A stretch of DNA of 9,745 nucleotides, from the NCBI GenBank assembly GCA_003240795.1, contig QFNK01000044.1:1-9745 (forward strand), given 5' to 3'. The translations under genes were made by a program, and so were the position numbers. This DNA comes from Micavibrio aeruginosavorus (GTDB lineage Bacteria; Pseudomonadota; Alphaproteobacteria; Micavibrionales; Micavibrionaceae). Positions 1 through 7,500 of this stretch are shown one piece after another; positions within the stretch are counted from its first letter, which is position 1; every line of letters starts with the position of its first letter. The notes under the pieces are model-generated. The model had not been told where the DNA came from and searched no databases. It saw only the letters and a program-made list of their open reading frames with translations.

Positions 1-1194
1 AATCAGGCGCAGCAACCGGACATTCCAAAAATCGCCGTCCTTGAAAATGGCGGCATGGCACAGCTCGATTTAGAAAAGAACCGCTGGGAACCGCTGGTAA
101 CAAAGCCCGCCGCGAATGTTGAGTCCACGGATCTCCAAGGCAGTGACCTGGCCGCGCCGGACGCGCAAACCGCAACGCCTGCTGCCGTGACGCCTGCTGC
201 GGATAATCAGGCTGCTTCGGAAGAAGCCGCATCCGGAGAGCAGAGCGAAAACGCGCAGGCCGTGATGAACGCCTCGGATGATGAGCTTCTGGCCGCGCTG
301 GAATCCGATCCCGATAAACTCGCCGCGCAGTTGAATGATATCGCCCCCGAAGTCGGACAGGCGCTCGACCTCAATGCGGAAGAAGTGACACCTGCCGCGC
401 CAGCGCTGCCTGTTTCCGTTCCACCGGCTCAGAAAGCCGAAGCCAAGGGATATAACCCGCTGGCGGCCATGGAGGCGAAAGCCTATGCGCAGTCACCGGC
501 GATCGCCAACAAGATCGCGCAGGAAAAGCCGACCGCACCTCTTTCGCAGCGTATCCAGCGTGACACGTCCCTGCCCGCCGCCATCCAGACGCTGGAGACC
601 AAAGCGTTCAACGGCGTTGCAGAGGCGCAGCATGATCTTGCCGCCATTTACACGGCCGGGCGAGGCGGTGTCACGCAGGACTTCGACAAGGCTGCCATCT
701 GGTTCCGCGAAGCAGCCAACAACGGTGTTGCGAATGCCGCATATAATCTCGGCGTTCTCTATCATCAGGGGCTTGGCGAAGAGCGCGACCTTGACCGCGC
801 GCTTTACTGGTACCGCGAGGCCGCAAAGAAAGGCCATCCGGAGGCGCAATATAATCTCGGCATCGCGTATATCGAAGGCATCGGCACGGGTTACGATTCA
901 CCTCTGGCCGCCGCGTTCTTTGAAAGCTCCGCCAATCAGGGCGTTGTCGAAGCGGCCTATAATCTCGGCCTGATTTACGAGAACGGACTTGTCGGCGGCA
1001 GCCCGAAACCGGAAGACGCGATCCTGTGGTACAAGATTGCGGCCGACGGCGGCAGCACGGATGCCAAAGCCGCCCTGCAACAACTGGCATCGTCCATGCG
1101 CATCAGTCTCGATGAAGTGAACAAGATGGCGGCGCGGATGCAATCCGTTTACACATCCTCCAAGGGACGGCCGGCCGGCCCGCAGAAATCGTAA
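1..1194 (+). CDS. Sel1-repeat (TPR-like) protein, 3' part, cut by left window edge
   Basis: The frame is open from base 1 and stops with TAA at 1192-1194, so the gene begins outside the window; the ATG at 55 lies inside open frame with no obvious ribosome binding site before it and is probably internal. Counting from that Met, residues 20-180 are Ala/Pro/Glu-rich and look disordered. Residues about 183-334 hold four Sel1-type repeats of about 36 residues, each with the A-x-YNLG-x-x-Y core and an A-x-x-W/F-(Y/F)-x-x-A-A/S-x-x-G helix. A short basic tail follows (ends GPQKS). Sel1 repeats form alpha-solenoids that bind other proteins, often in envelope or signalling roles; the partner here is unknown. 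Three successive repeats share an identical 12-base core exactly 108 bases apart. The gene runs convergently toward the efflux pump gene, with a shared terminator between them. Family assignment is firm; function is not known. Confidence 0.85.
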   Translation, partial: NQAQQPDIPKIAVLENGGMAQLDLEKNRWEPLVTKPAANVESTDLQGSDLAAPDAQTATPAAVTPAADNQAASEEAASGEQSENAQAVMNASDDELLAALESDPDKLAAQLNDIAPEVGQALDLNAEEVTPAAPALPVSVPPAQKAEAKGYNPLAAMEAKAYAQSPAIANKIAQEKPTAPLSQRIQRDTSLPAAIQTLETKAFNGVAEAQHDLAAIYTAGRGGVTQDFDKAAIWFREAANNGVANAAYNLGVLYHQGLGEERDLDRALYWYREAAKKGHPEAQYNLGIAYIEGIGTGYDSPLAAAFFESSANQGVVEAAYNLGLIYENGLVGGSPKPEDAILWYKIAADGGSTDAKAALQQLASSMRISLDEVNKMAARMQSVYTSSKGRPAGPQKS

Positions 1195-1218
1195 CTCCGC
1201 GGCGAAAGATAGATCTAG

Positions 1219-1246
1219 AAAAGGGCGCGTTATTCGCGCCCTTTTT
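1219..1246. terminator. Bidirectional intrinsic terminator between convergent genes
   Basis: Perfect inverted repeat: left arm AAAAGGGCGCG (1219-1229), loop TTATT (1230-1234), right arm CGCGCCCTTTT (1235-1245), with one more T at 1246. On the plus strand the GC stem is followed by TTTTT and would end the Sel1-repeat transcript 25 bases after its stop. Read on the minus strand the same stem is followed by TTTTC and would end the efflux transcript. The stop codon of the minus-strand pump gene (1230-1232) lies in the loop, and one stem arm encodes its last residues (KGRE). Confidence 0.88.
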
Positions 1247-4200
1247 GTTGCTCTATTTCCTGATCCAGGCGTCTGGCGACATCGCCCGGTGAGCCTGTCC
1301 TGCGTGAAATCAATTGGTATGCCACCGGGACGATGAACAACGTAAACAATGTTGCCGCACCGACGCCGAAGAAGATTACGATACCAATCGCCGAGCGCGT
1401 TTCCGAACCCGCTCCGCCCGTCAGGATCAACGGCACGGCGCCAGCCATTGCAGTAATACTCGTCATCAGGATAGGCCGCAAACGCACCTCGGCCGCCTCG
1501 GCAAGCGCCTTGCCGAATTCGATCCCCTCGTCGCGCAGCTGGTTTGCGAACTCGACAATCAGGATTCCGTTTTTGGCGGCGAGCCCGACCAGCATGATCA
1601 TGCCAATCTGCGTGAAGATGTTGATGCTTTCCCCCGTGAGGTATATCCCGGCGAGCGCACCCAGCATCGCCAGCGGGATGGTCAGCAGAATGACAAACGG
1701 GTGAACGAAGCTTTCGAACTGCGCGGCCATGACCAGGAACATGACCAGAATGCCCAAAAGGAATACGAAGTAGATTGAACCTCCGGATTCTTTAAAGTCC
1801 TGAGACTGTCCCTTGTAATCAATAACGGCGGAGTCCGGCAGGTTTTCACGCGCGAGGTTTTCAAGATAATCCAGCGCCTGTCCCAGCGTGTAGCCTTCCG
1901 ACACATCGGCCTCGATGGTAATGGAACGCACACGGTTATAACGGCTGAGCGTTGCGGCGTCTGCGAACTCCTTAATTTGCACAAGGTTCGACAAGGGGAT
2001 CAAGGCATTTGTCGTGGCGGACCGCACATAGATATTTTCCATGTTCGTAACCGTGCGCTGCTCGTCCCGCTCCCCCTCCATGATGACGTCGTATTCTTCG
2101 CCGTTGTCGATATAGGTCGTCACGCGGCGTGAACCAAGCATCGTCTCCAGCGTTTCACCGATGGAAGATACCGTTACGCCCAAAGATGCGGCACGGTCGT
2201 AATCAATCAGAACTTCGAACTGGGGTTTGGTTTCCTTATAGTTGGAATCAATATCTTTCAGGCCGGGATTGTTTTCATTGATCTTCGAGAAGAGCAAATC
2301 ACGCCATTCGCGCAATTCCTCATATGTGCCGCCGCCGATAACGAACTGCACCGGTTTTGCGGATGACCCGGTAAAGCCCTGACGCATGACAGGAGACGCC
2401 CTGACGCCTGTCAGATCGGCAAGCTTTGCCCTGACCTCATCCATAATGACAAACGCATCCCTGCGCTGCCCCCAGTCGCTTAACACGGCAATGACGATAC
2501 CGTTGTTGAAGGAAGACAAATTCCCGAAGCCGCGCGGCGCGCGAACCATGAGGCTTTCGAACTCGCCGTTCTCCAGATAAGGCTGAAGACGCAGCTCGAT
2601 CTCGTCCATGTAATCCTTCATATAGGCGTAGGTCGCGCCTTCCGGTCCGTTGACCATGATCTGGAACGCGCCGCGGTCTTCGCGCGGCGTATATTCGGAC
2701 GGTGTCAGAAGGAACAGACCGGCTATGGCCGCCAGCATCGCGGCAAATGCGACAACGGACACGAAAGGACGCGCCAGCGTTTTTGCCAGAAGCCCGCGAT
2801 AGCGAAGCCGCACTTTGTCAAAGAATGAATTGATCGCATGCGTGACTTTGTTCTCTTTAACATCGCCCTTCAAAAACTTGGAGGCCAGCATCGGAGACAA
2901 GGTCAAAGCGATAATACCGGAAAACGCAATCGCGCCGGCCATAGTAAGTGCGAATTCAGAAAACAGCCGTCCGATGTCGCCTTCCAGAAACGTGATCGGC
3001 ACAAAAACAGCCACAAGCGTCAAGGTTGTTGCGACAACGGCAAAGCCCACTTGTCTTGTCCCTCTATAGGCCGCGACAAGAGGCGTTTCTTTGTGGTCTT
3101 TCATGCGCCGGACAATGTTTTCCACGACGATAATGGCATCGTCCACAACGATACCAATTGCGAGAATAAGCGCGAGAAGCGTCAGGATGTTGATGGAAAA
3201 TCCCATCCAGACAAGAACGATAAAGGATGAAACCAAAGACAGCGGCGCCGCAACGGCGGGAATGACTGTCGCACCAATGCTTCCCAGAAACAGATATATG
3301 ACCAGCACAACCAGCAAAATCGCGATACCCAGCGTCACATAAACTTCGTGGACGGCTTTTTCCACGAAAACGGACGTATCATACCGTTTTTGAATGCTCA
3401 TGCCTTCGGGCAGCGTTTTGTTAATGACTTCCGCTTCCCGTTCCGCGGCGCGCGCCACAGATATAGTGTTGGCGGTCGACTGTTTGATGATGCCCAGACC
3501 TACCTGCAATACGCCGTTTCCGCGGAACATCGTGCGGTCTTCTTCCGCGCCGCGTTCCACACGCGCCACGTCGCCTAAGCGGACAAGATAACCGTCTTCC
3601 CCTCTCCCGATTACGAGGGATTTAAACTGCTCCGCCTCACGGAATACGCGTTGAAGGCGAACGGTAAATTGGCGATCATCGGATTCTATGCTTCCGGCAG
3701 GCAGCTCCACGTTTTCCGAACGGAGCGCGTTTTCAACGTCCGTTACGGCAAGCCCCCTCGCCGCCAGCGCGCTGCGGTCGAGCCAGACACGCATGGCATA
3801 GGTTTGCGCGCCGCTGACGCGTACCTGCGAAACGCCGTCAATGATGGAGAATTGATCGACGAGGTAGCGCTCGGCGTAATCGGTCAGTTCCGCGATGCTC
3901 ATCCTGTTGCTGGTCAGGCTCAGCCAGATAATGACATCGTCGCTGGAATCCACTTTCTGCACTTCCGGCGGATCGGCTTCTTCGGGAAGGTTGTCCAGCG
4001 CGCCCGAAATCTTGTCCCGCACATCGTTTGCGGCGGCGTCTATATCAACACCTACATTGAATTCCAGCGTGATGCGTGACCGTCCGTCTTCGCTGGTCGA
4101 TTCAATAAAGCTGATGCCGCTGATCCCTGAAATCCGGTCTTCGATGACTTTTGTAACGCGGCTTTCGACGATGGAGGCGGACGCACCGGGATAGGTGACG

Positions 4201-4343
4201 CTGATCGATACGATCGGCGGATCGATGTCCGGATATTCACGCAGCGAGAGTTTGCCGAATGACACAATCCCGAAAATGAGAAGCAGAAGAGAGACGACTG
4301 CGGCAAAAACGGGTCTTTTGATAAATACGTCGGAGACAAACAT
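1230..4343 (-). CDS. RND-family (HAE-1, AcrB-like) efflux pump, inner-membrane subunit
   Basis: A full-length 1037-residue RND permease; AcrB-class pumps are usually about 1030-1050 residues. It starts with the family-typical MFVSDVFIKRPVFA, where TM1 begins, followed by the SLREYPDIDPP porter-domain entry. The proton-relay residues are all present: Asp401-Asp402 in TM4 (GIVVDDAIIVVEN), Lys924 in TM10 (GLAAKNGILIVEF), and Arg954 and Thr961 in the VRLRPILMTS segment of TM11. Hydrophobic clusters near 336-485 and 856-1010 match TM2-6 and TM8-12, with two periplasmic loops between. It is expected to be a proton-driven trimeric drug/hydrophobe exporter; the substrate cannot be read from sequence. 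The start ATG (4341-4343) is 2 bases after the adaptor stop, and a GGAG at 4354-4357 sits 10 bases upstream inside the adaptor's last codons, so the two are translationally linked. The stop codon lies in the terminator loop. Confidence 0.95.
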   Translation of the reverse strand: MFVSDVFIKRPVFAAVVSLLLLIFGIVSFGKLSLREYPDIDPPIVSISVTYPGASASIVESRVTKVIEDRISGISGISFIESTSEDGRSRITLEFNVGVDIDAAANDVRDKISGALDNLPEEADPPEVQKVDSSDDVIIWLSLTSNRMSIAELTDYAERYLVDQFSIIDGVSQVRVSGAQTYAMRVWLDRSALAARGLAVTDVENALRSENVELPAGSIESDDRQFTVRLQRVFREAEQFKSLVIGRGEDGYLVRLGDVARVERGAEEDRTMFRGNGVLQVGLGIIKQSTANTISVARAAEREAEVINKTLPEGMSIQKRYDTSVFVEKAVHEVYVTLGIAILLVVLVIYLFLGSIGATVIPAVAAPLSLVSSFIVLVWMGFSINILTLLALILAIGIVVDDAIIVVENIVRRMKDHKETPLVAAYRGTRQVGFAVVATTLTLVAVFVPITFLEGDIGRLFSEFALTMAGAIAFSGIIALTLSPMLASKFLKGDVKENKVTHAINSFFDKVRLRYRGLLAKTLARPFVSVVAFAAMLAAIAGLFLLTPSEYTPREDRGAFQIMVNGPEGATYAYMKDYMDEIELRLQPYLENGEFESLMVRAPRGFGNLSSFNNGIVIAVLSDWGQRRDAFVIMDEVRAKLADLTGVRASPVMRQGFTGSSAKPVQFVIGGGTYEELREWRDLLFSKINENNPGLKDIDSNYKETKPQFEVLIDYDRAASLGVTVSSIGETLETMLGSRRVTTYIDNGEEYDVIMEGERDEQRTVTNMENIYVRSATTNALIPLSNLVQIKEFADAATLSRYNRVRSITIEADVSEGYTLGQALDYLENLARENLPDSAVIDYKGQSQDFKESGGSIYFVFLLGILVMFLVMAAQFESFVHPFVILLTIPLAMLGALAGIYLTGESINIFTQIGMIMLVGLAAKNGILIVEFANQLRDEGIEFGKALAEAAEVRLRPILMTSITAMAGAVPLILTGGAGSETRSAIGIVIFFGVGAATLFTLFIVPVAYQLISRRTGSPGDVARRLDQEIEQQKGRE

Positions 4344-4345
4344 TC

Positions 4346-5497
4346 TTATTTATCTCCGCCTTTTTTATCTCCGCCCTGAGATTTTTCTTCGCGGAGCCTT
4401 TTGAATAACTGTTCCGGCGTTTCACCGCGTTTCTGTTCTGCCGTAACTGTCACGGGAGCGCCTGGTTTCGCCATCATCGTGCCCTGTACGACGACCTTGT
4501 CGCCTTCTTTGATATTTTGGGTGATCTCAACATCACCCTGACGGCGCGTACCGATCACGACTTCGCGCTTTTCAACGACCGGCGGGTTCTGGCTTTCGTC
4601 CAGAACCAGAACAAAATGTTTCCTTCCCTCAGGAATAATTGCGCTTTCCGAAATCGCAACCGCTTCACGCGGGTTGCGGGCTAGCTCGACGGTCATCAAA
4701 AGGCCGGGCTTCAACTTGGCATCCGGATTGGGAATAATGGCACGCACGGCGACCGAACGCGTTACCTCGTCAACCTGACTGTTGATAGCGGCGACTTCTC
4801 CGTTAAATTCTTCGTTGAATCCTGCGGCGGTTGCCTTGATCGACGTTCCGGTCTGAAGGGTTGGCAGGAAGATGGACGGCACGGAAAAATCGAGCTTCAT
4901 CACCGTGTCATCATCAAGCGTTGTGATAACGGAGGACGGCTGCAGCAACGCCCCCACCGAAAGGTTGCGAAGCCCGACGACGCCGTCGAACGGGGCTACG
5001 ATAATATAGTCTTCCAACCGCGATTGAAGCGCGGCAAGCCCAGCCTTGGCGGAGGTGTATTCCCGCTGGCGCTCATCAAGAACCGCGCTTGATACCGCTC
5101 CGCTTTTTGCAAGCCCTCTTGCCCGCTCCAGCTGCTTGGAGGCTTCATTCGTCAGCGCCTTCTGCTGATCCAGAAGAGCCTTTTCCTCGCCGCTGGTCAT
5201 TTCAACCAGAATGTCGCCTTTCTGCACCCGCTGGCCATCCGTGAAATTCACCGCCGTCACCGTTTCCGTAACCGTCGATGTCAAGGTGATGGACTCGTTC
5301 GCCCGCAATGTGCCGATGGCCTCGACCTTATCGACGAAGTTGTCTTTATAGGCAGCAGCCACGACAACCGGTGTGGCACGCGCGGCAGGTGACTTCTGTT
5401 CCTGGGCAAGTGCGTTTCCGGTAAAAAAACGGCCTGTGTCGCTTGATACGGCCATGCCACAGGAAAACATAAGGGCGGCGGCAATATATTTTTTCAT
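4346..5497 (-). CDS. Periplasmic membrane-fusion (adaptor) protein of the RND pump
   Basis: This 383-residue HlyD/AcrA-family adaptor would link the inner-membrane RND trimer to the outer-membrane channel. The N-terminus is a Sec signal: MKK, a hydrophobic stretch at 4-17, then a fairly long polar part, with likely cleavage after ALA at 29-31. Lipoyl half-motifs lie near 72-101 (including TDGQRVQKGDILVEM) and 165-192 (VAPFDGVVGLR, then SVGALLQ). Between them, 104-162 is a charged, Ala/Leu-rich helical hairpin. The beta-barrel follows at about 200-272 (ending KLKPGLLMTVEL) and the membrane-proximal domain at about 278-350 (SESAIIPEGRKHFVLVL). The tail is highly charged and ends in two GGDK units. 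The start ATG is preceded by AGGA at a spacing of about 6 bases. The order adaptor then pump, 2 bases apart, is the standard one for these systems. Cys13 has no good lipobox, so a lipoprotein is unlikely. Confidence 0.93.
   Translation of the reverse strand: MKKYIAAALMFSCGMAVSSDTGRFFTGNALAQEQKSPAARATPVVVAAAYKDNFVDKVEAIGTLRANESITLTSTVTETVTAVNFTDGQRVQKGDILVEMTSGEEKALLDQQKALTNEASKQLERARGLAKSGAVSSAVLDERQREYTSAKAGLAALQSRLEDYIIVAPFDGVVGLRNLSVGALLQPSSVITTLDDDTVMKLDFSVPSIFLPTLQTGTSIKATAAGFNEEFNGEVAAINSQVDEVTRSVAVRAIIPNPDAKLKPGLLMTVELARNPREAVAISESAIIPEGRKHFVLVLDESQNPPVVEKREVVIGTRRQGDVEITQNIKEGDKVVVQGTMMAKPGAPVTVTAEQKRGETPEQLFKRLREEKSQGGDKKGGDK
4353..4372 (-). repeat. Duplicated GGCGGAGATAAA segment carrying the pump gene's ribosome binding site
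   Basis: On the minus strand GGCGGAGATAAA occurs twice, 15 bases apart, in the last codons of the adaptor gene; the second copy is directly followed by the TAA stop. It gives the protein tail two GGDK units. Each copy carries a GGCGGAG Shine-Dalgarno-like block; the nearer one is 10 bases from the pump ATG and the farther one is about 25, too far for direct use. The coordinates given cover approximately the two GGAG blocks. Confidence 0.6.
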
Positions 5498-5605
5498 AAA
5501 GATCCTGTTTTTTCAGTGCGCTAAAGGGAATATATGCTTACGCCTATCTTATACGATAGACGGCCTAAAACCATTCGTTAAATATATGTAATAATTTAGC
5601 GGCTT
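5498..5605 (-). promoter_or_regulatory. Intergenic region upstream of adaptor-pump genes, candidate internal promoter and operator
   Basis: This AT-rich 108-base gap separates the ABC-F stop from the adaptor start. It contains an imperfect inverted repeat, CGCCTATC (5541-5548) and GATAGACG (5555-5562), with one mismatched pair and a 6-base centre. Read on the minus strand, the centre includes TATAAG (5548-5553), a plausible -10 box, but I see no good -35 at 16-18 bases. A second -10-like TATATT lies at 5529-5534, also without a -35. No T-run follows the dyad on the minus strand, so it does not read as a terminator for the upstream ABC-F gene. A regulated second promoter for adaptor and pump is an inference from dyad plus -10 overlap. 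Confidence 0.4.
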
Positions 5606-7462
5606 TTAAGGTGCGGCCTGCATCTCGCTGAGTTCCAGCCAGCGGTTTTCCGCGAGAGCGAGCGAGGCCTTCTTGTCTTCCATTTCCCGTGCCGCCTTAT
5701 TGAAAGCCTCAGGATCACGGGTGTAAAAGGTAGGCTCTTCCAGCATCTCCGCCAGAAGAGTGATTTCCCCTTCCAGCTTGACGATCTTGTCCGGCAGCGT
5801 CTCCAGCTCATGCTGCAGCTTGAAGGTCAGTTTTTTGGGCTGGACAGCAGGCGCCGCTTCCGGCGCTTTCGTCTCAACCTTCACAATTCTGGCCGGCTCC
5901 TTCGCGCGGCGTTCGGATTTCTCCTCGCGTTGCTTCACCATTTCCAGATAGTCGCTGTATCCACCGATCACACCATCGACTTTTCCATCACCTTCGAAGG
6001 CGAGTATTTTGGATACCGTCTGATCCAGGAAATCGCGGTCGTGCGATACGACGATCAATGTACCCTGATATTGGGAGAGGACATCTTCCAGCATGTCGAG
6101 CGTATCCATGTCGAGATCATTGGTCGGTTCGTCAAGGATCAGGCAGGTTTTCGGGTTTGCCAGAATTTTTGCGAGCATCAGGCGGTTTTTCTGCCCGCCG
6201 GACAGTGTGCCGACCTTGTCATGCGCTTTTGACGGGTCGAACAGGAAGTCTTTCAGATAACCGCAAACGTGGCGCGCCTTGCCCATAACGTCGACATGAT
6301 CCCCGCCATCCGGACACAATGTCTTCCAGAGTGTCAGGTCGTCTTTCAGATCCTTGCGCTTCTGGTCGAAGTAGGAGAATTCCAATTCCTTCTTGCGCTT
6401 GATCGTTCCGCTATCCGGCATCAGTTCACCGACAAGCATTTTGATGAAGCTGGTCTTGCCGGAGCCGTTCTTACCGAGAATACCGATTTTATCGCCGCGC
6501 AAAATCCGCAGGTGGAAATTGCTGAGAATGGTTTTTTCTTCGCCCTGCTCGTTGGTGAAGCTTTTGCTGACATTGTAGAATTCGGCAACGACACGCGATG
6601 TCATTTCGACCTCGCCTGCCTCGAATTTTACCTTGCCCATCATCTTGCGGAACGCCGACATATCGGATTTCAGCTGGTCGCGCGCTTCCTTCATCTGTTC
6701 AACACGGCGCACGTTTCGCTTCCGGCGCGCCTTGACGCCGCGGGATGCCCATTCGGCTTCCTGTTCCACAAACTTCTGACGGTTGGCAAGCTCACGCGCT
6801 TCCTGCTCTATCAGCATCGTGGACCATTCCTCGAAATGACCGAACCCTTTCGGGCTGACCTTCAGTTTTCCACGGTCGAGCCAGAAAACGGAGTTGGAGA
6901 TGTTTGCAAGAAACGTTCGGTCGTGGGATACGCAAACGATCGTACCGCGGTATGATCTCAGGTAATCCTCAAGCCATTCAATGACGTGAAGATCAAGGTG
7001 GTTGGTCGGCTCGTCCAGCATCAATATGTCCGGCTCTTCCACCAAGGCGCGGGCAAGCGCGGCGCGGCGCAGCTGACCGCCGGACAGAACACCCATTTTG
7101 TCATGAGGGCGCAGGTCTAGCGGCGTGACAACCATATCCAGCCTGTAATCGATCAGCCATTCTTCCGTATCGGGCGGGAATGTTTCAAAAATGAAATCGC
7201 GCACCGTTTGTTCGGGCTTTACGGGAACTTCCTGTTGCAGATAGCCGATCTTGATGCCTTCGAGCATCCAGCGTTCGCCGTCGTCGAGATCGCGCGTACC
7301 GCCGATGATGTTCATCAGCGTGGATTTCCCCGCGCCGTTGCGTCCGACGAGCGCGATGCGGCTGCCTTCCTGGATGTTGAAGGTCAGGTCCTGAAAAACC
7401 GGGATGTCCCCGAACGAAACGAGAGCATCGCGGACACTCAAAATAAGGCGGCCACTGTTCAT
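5606..7462 (-). CDS. uup: Uup-type ABC-F ATPase (soluble, two ABC domains, coiled-coil tail)
   Basis: This 618-residue protein has two ABC domains in one chain and no membrane segments. Domain 1: Walker A GRNGAGKST at 40-48, signature LSGGQ 126-130, Walker B with DEPTNHLD 150-157, H-loop SHDR from 179. Linker at about 215-290, highly charged (ASRGVKARRKRNVRRVEQM), as expected for the ABC-F tRNA-contacting arm. Domain 2: Walker A GKNGSGKTS 330-338, signature LSGGQ 420-424, Walker B with DEPTNDLD 444-451, H-loop SHDR from 473. The tail at about 545-615 (LPDKI, then FYTRDPEAF, then AENRWLEL) matches the Uup C-terminal coiled-coil domain, which separates Uup from EttA and most resistance ABC-Fs. 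Uup proteins are linked by family knowledge to ribosome function and to DNA-branch binding/transposon excision. Both catalytic sites look intact. It lies 38 bases after tolC, so co-transcription is likely. Its place inside an efflux gene set is unusual; a role in drug tolerance is only an inference. Confidence 0.88.
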   Translation of the reverse strand: MNSGRLILSVRDALVSFGDIPVFQDLTFNIQEGSRIALVGRNGAGKSTLMNIIGGTRDLDDGERWMLEGIKIGYLQQEVPVKPEQTVRDFIFETFPPDTEEWLIDYRLDMVVTPLDLRPHDKMGVLSGGQLRRAALARALVEEPDILMLDEPTNHLDLHVIEWLEDYLRSYRGTIVCVSHDRTFLANISNSVFWLDRGKLKVSPKGFGHFEEWSTMLIEQEARELANRQKFVEQEAEWASRGVKARRKRNVRRVEQMKEARDQLKSDMSAFRKMMGKVKFEAGEVEMTSRVVAEFYNVSKSFTNEQGEEKTILSNFHLRILRGDKIGILGKNGSGKTSFIKMLVGELMPDSGTIKRKKELEFSYFDQKRKDLKDDLTLWKTLCPDGGDHVDVMGKARHVCGYLKDFLFDPSKAHDKVGTLSGGQKNRLMLAKILANPKTCLILDEPTNDLDMDTLDMLEDVLSQYQGTLIVVSHDRDFLDQTVSKILAFEGDGKVDGVIGGYSDYLEMVKQREEKSERRAKEPARIVKVETKAPEAAPAVQPKKLTFKLQHELETLPDKIVKLEGEITLLAEMLEEPTFYTRDPEAFNKAAREMEDKKASLALAENRWLELSEMQAAP

Positions 7463-7487
7463 GGCGGGGAAAATGCCCTGCCCCGCC
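7463..7487 (-). promoter_or_regulatory. GC-rich hairpin abutting the ABC-F start codon
   Basis: GGCGGGG (7463-7469) and CCCCGCC (7481-7487) form a perfect 7-base-pair all-G/C stem with an 11-base loop, ending directly against the start codon at 7460-7462. In the minus-strand mRNA the only purine-rich block close enough for a ribosome binding site (AGGGC) lies in the loop, and the other G-rich block is in the stem. No U-run follows, so it is not an intrinsic terminator. Going upstream in frame, a TAG is met before any other start codon, so the start is well fixed. Control of translation by this structure is an inference. Confidence 0.5.
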
Positions 7488-7500
7488 TAAAAACTCAACC

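Noticed and set aside
55..57. ATG at 55 as the true start of the Sel1-repeat protein
   Set aside because: The frame is open upstream to base 1 and no Shine-Dalgarno sequence precedes this ATG; an internal Met in a cut gene is more likely.
5459..5461. Cys13 of the adaptor as a lipoprotein acylation site
   Set aside because: The residues before it (Met-Phe-Ser) do not form a proper lipobox and the hydrophobic stretch continues past it; a normal signal peptidase site after ALA at 29-31 fits better.
5578..5592. Second CtrA-like box upstream of the adaptor gene
   Set aside because: TTAA is followed after 7 bases by TAAT, not TTAA, so the match is incomplete in an AT-rich gap and is not good evidence.
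6269..6955. Plus-strand open frame (about 228 codons) opposite the ABC-F gene
   Set aside because: Antisense to conserved ABC-F motifs, including the linker and the second Walker A site; no recognisable domain.
5606..7462. ABC-F protein as the transport ATPase of a type I secretion system with TolC
   Set aside because: No membrane-spanning segments; two ABC domains in tandem with a charged linker and Uup-type tail define a soluble ABC-F protein.
7463..7487. GC hairpin as an intrinsic terminator for tolC
   Set aside because: No U-run follows the stem on the minus strand; it runs straight into the ABC-F start codon.
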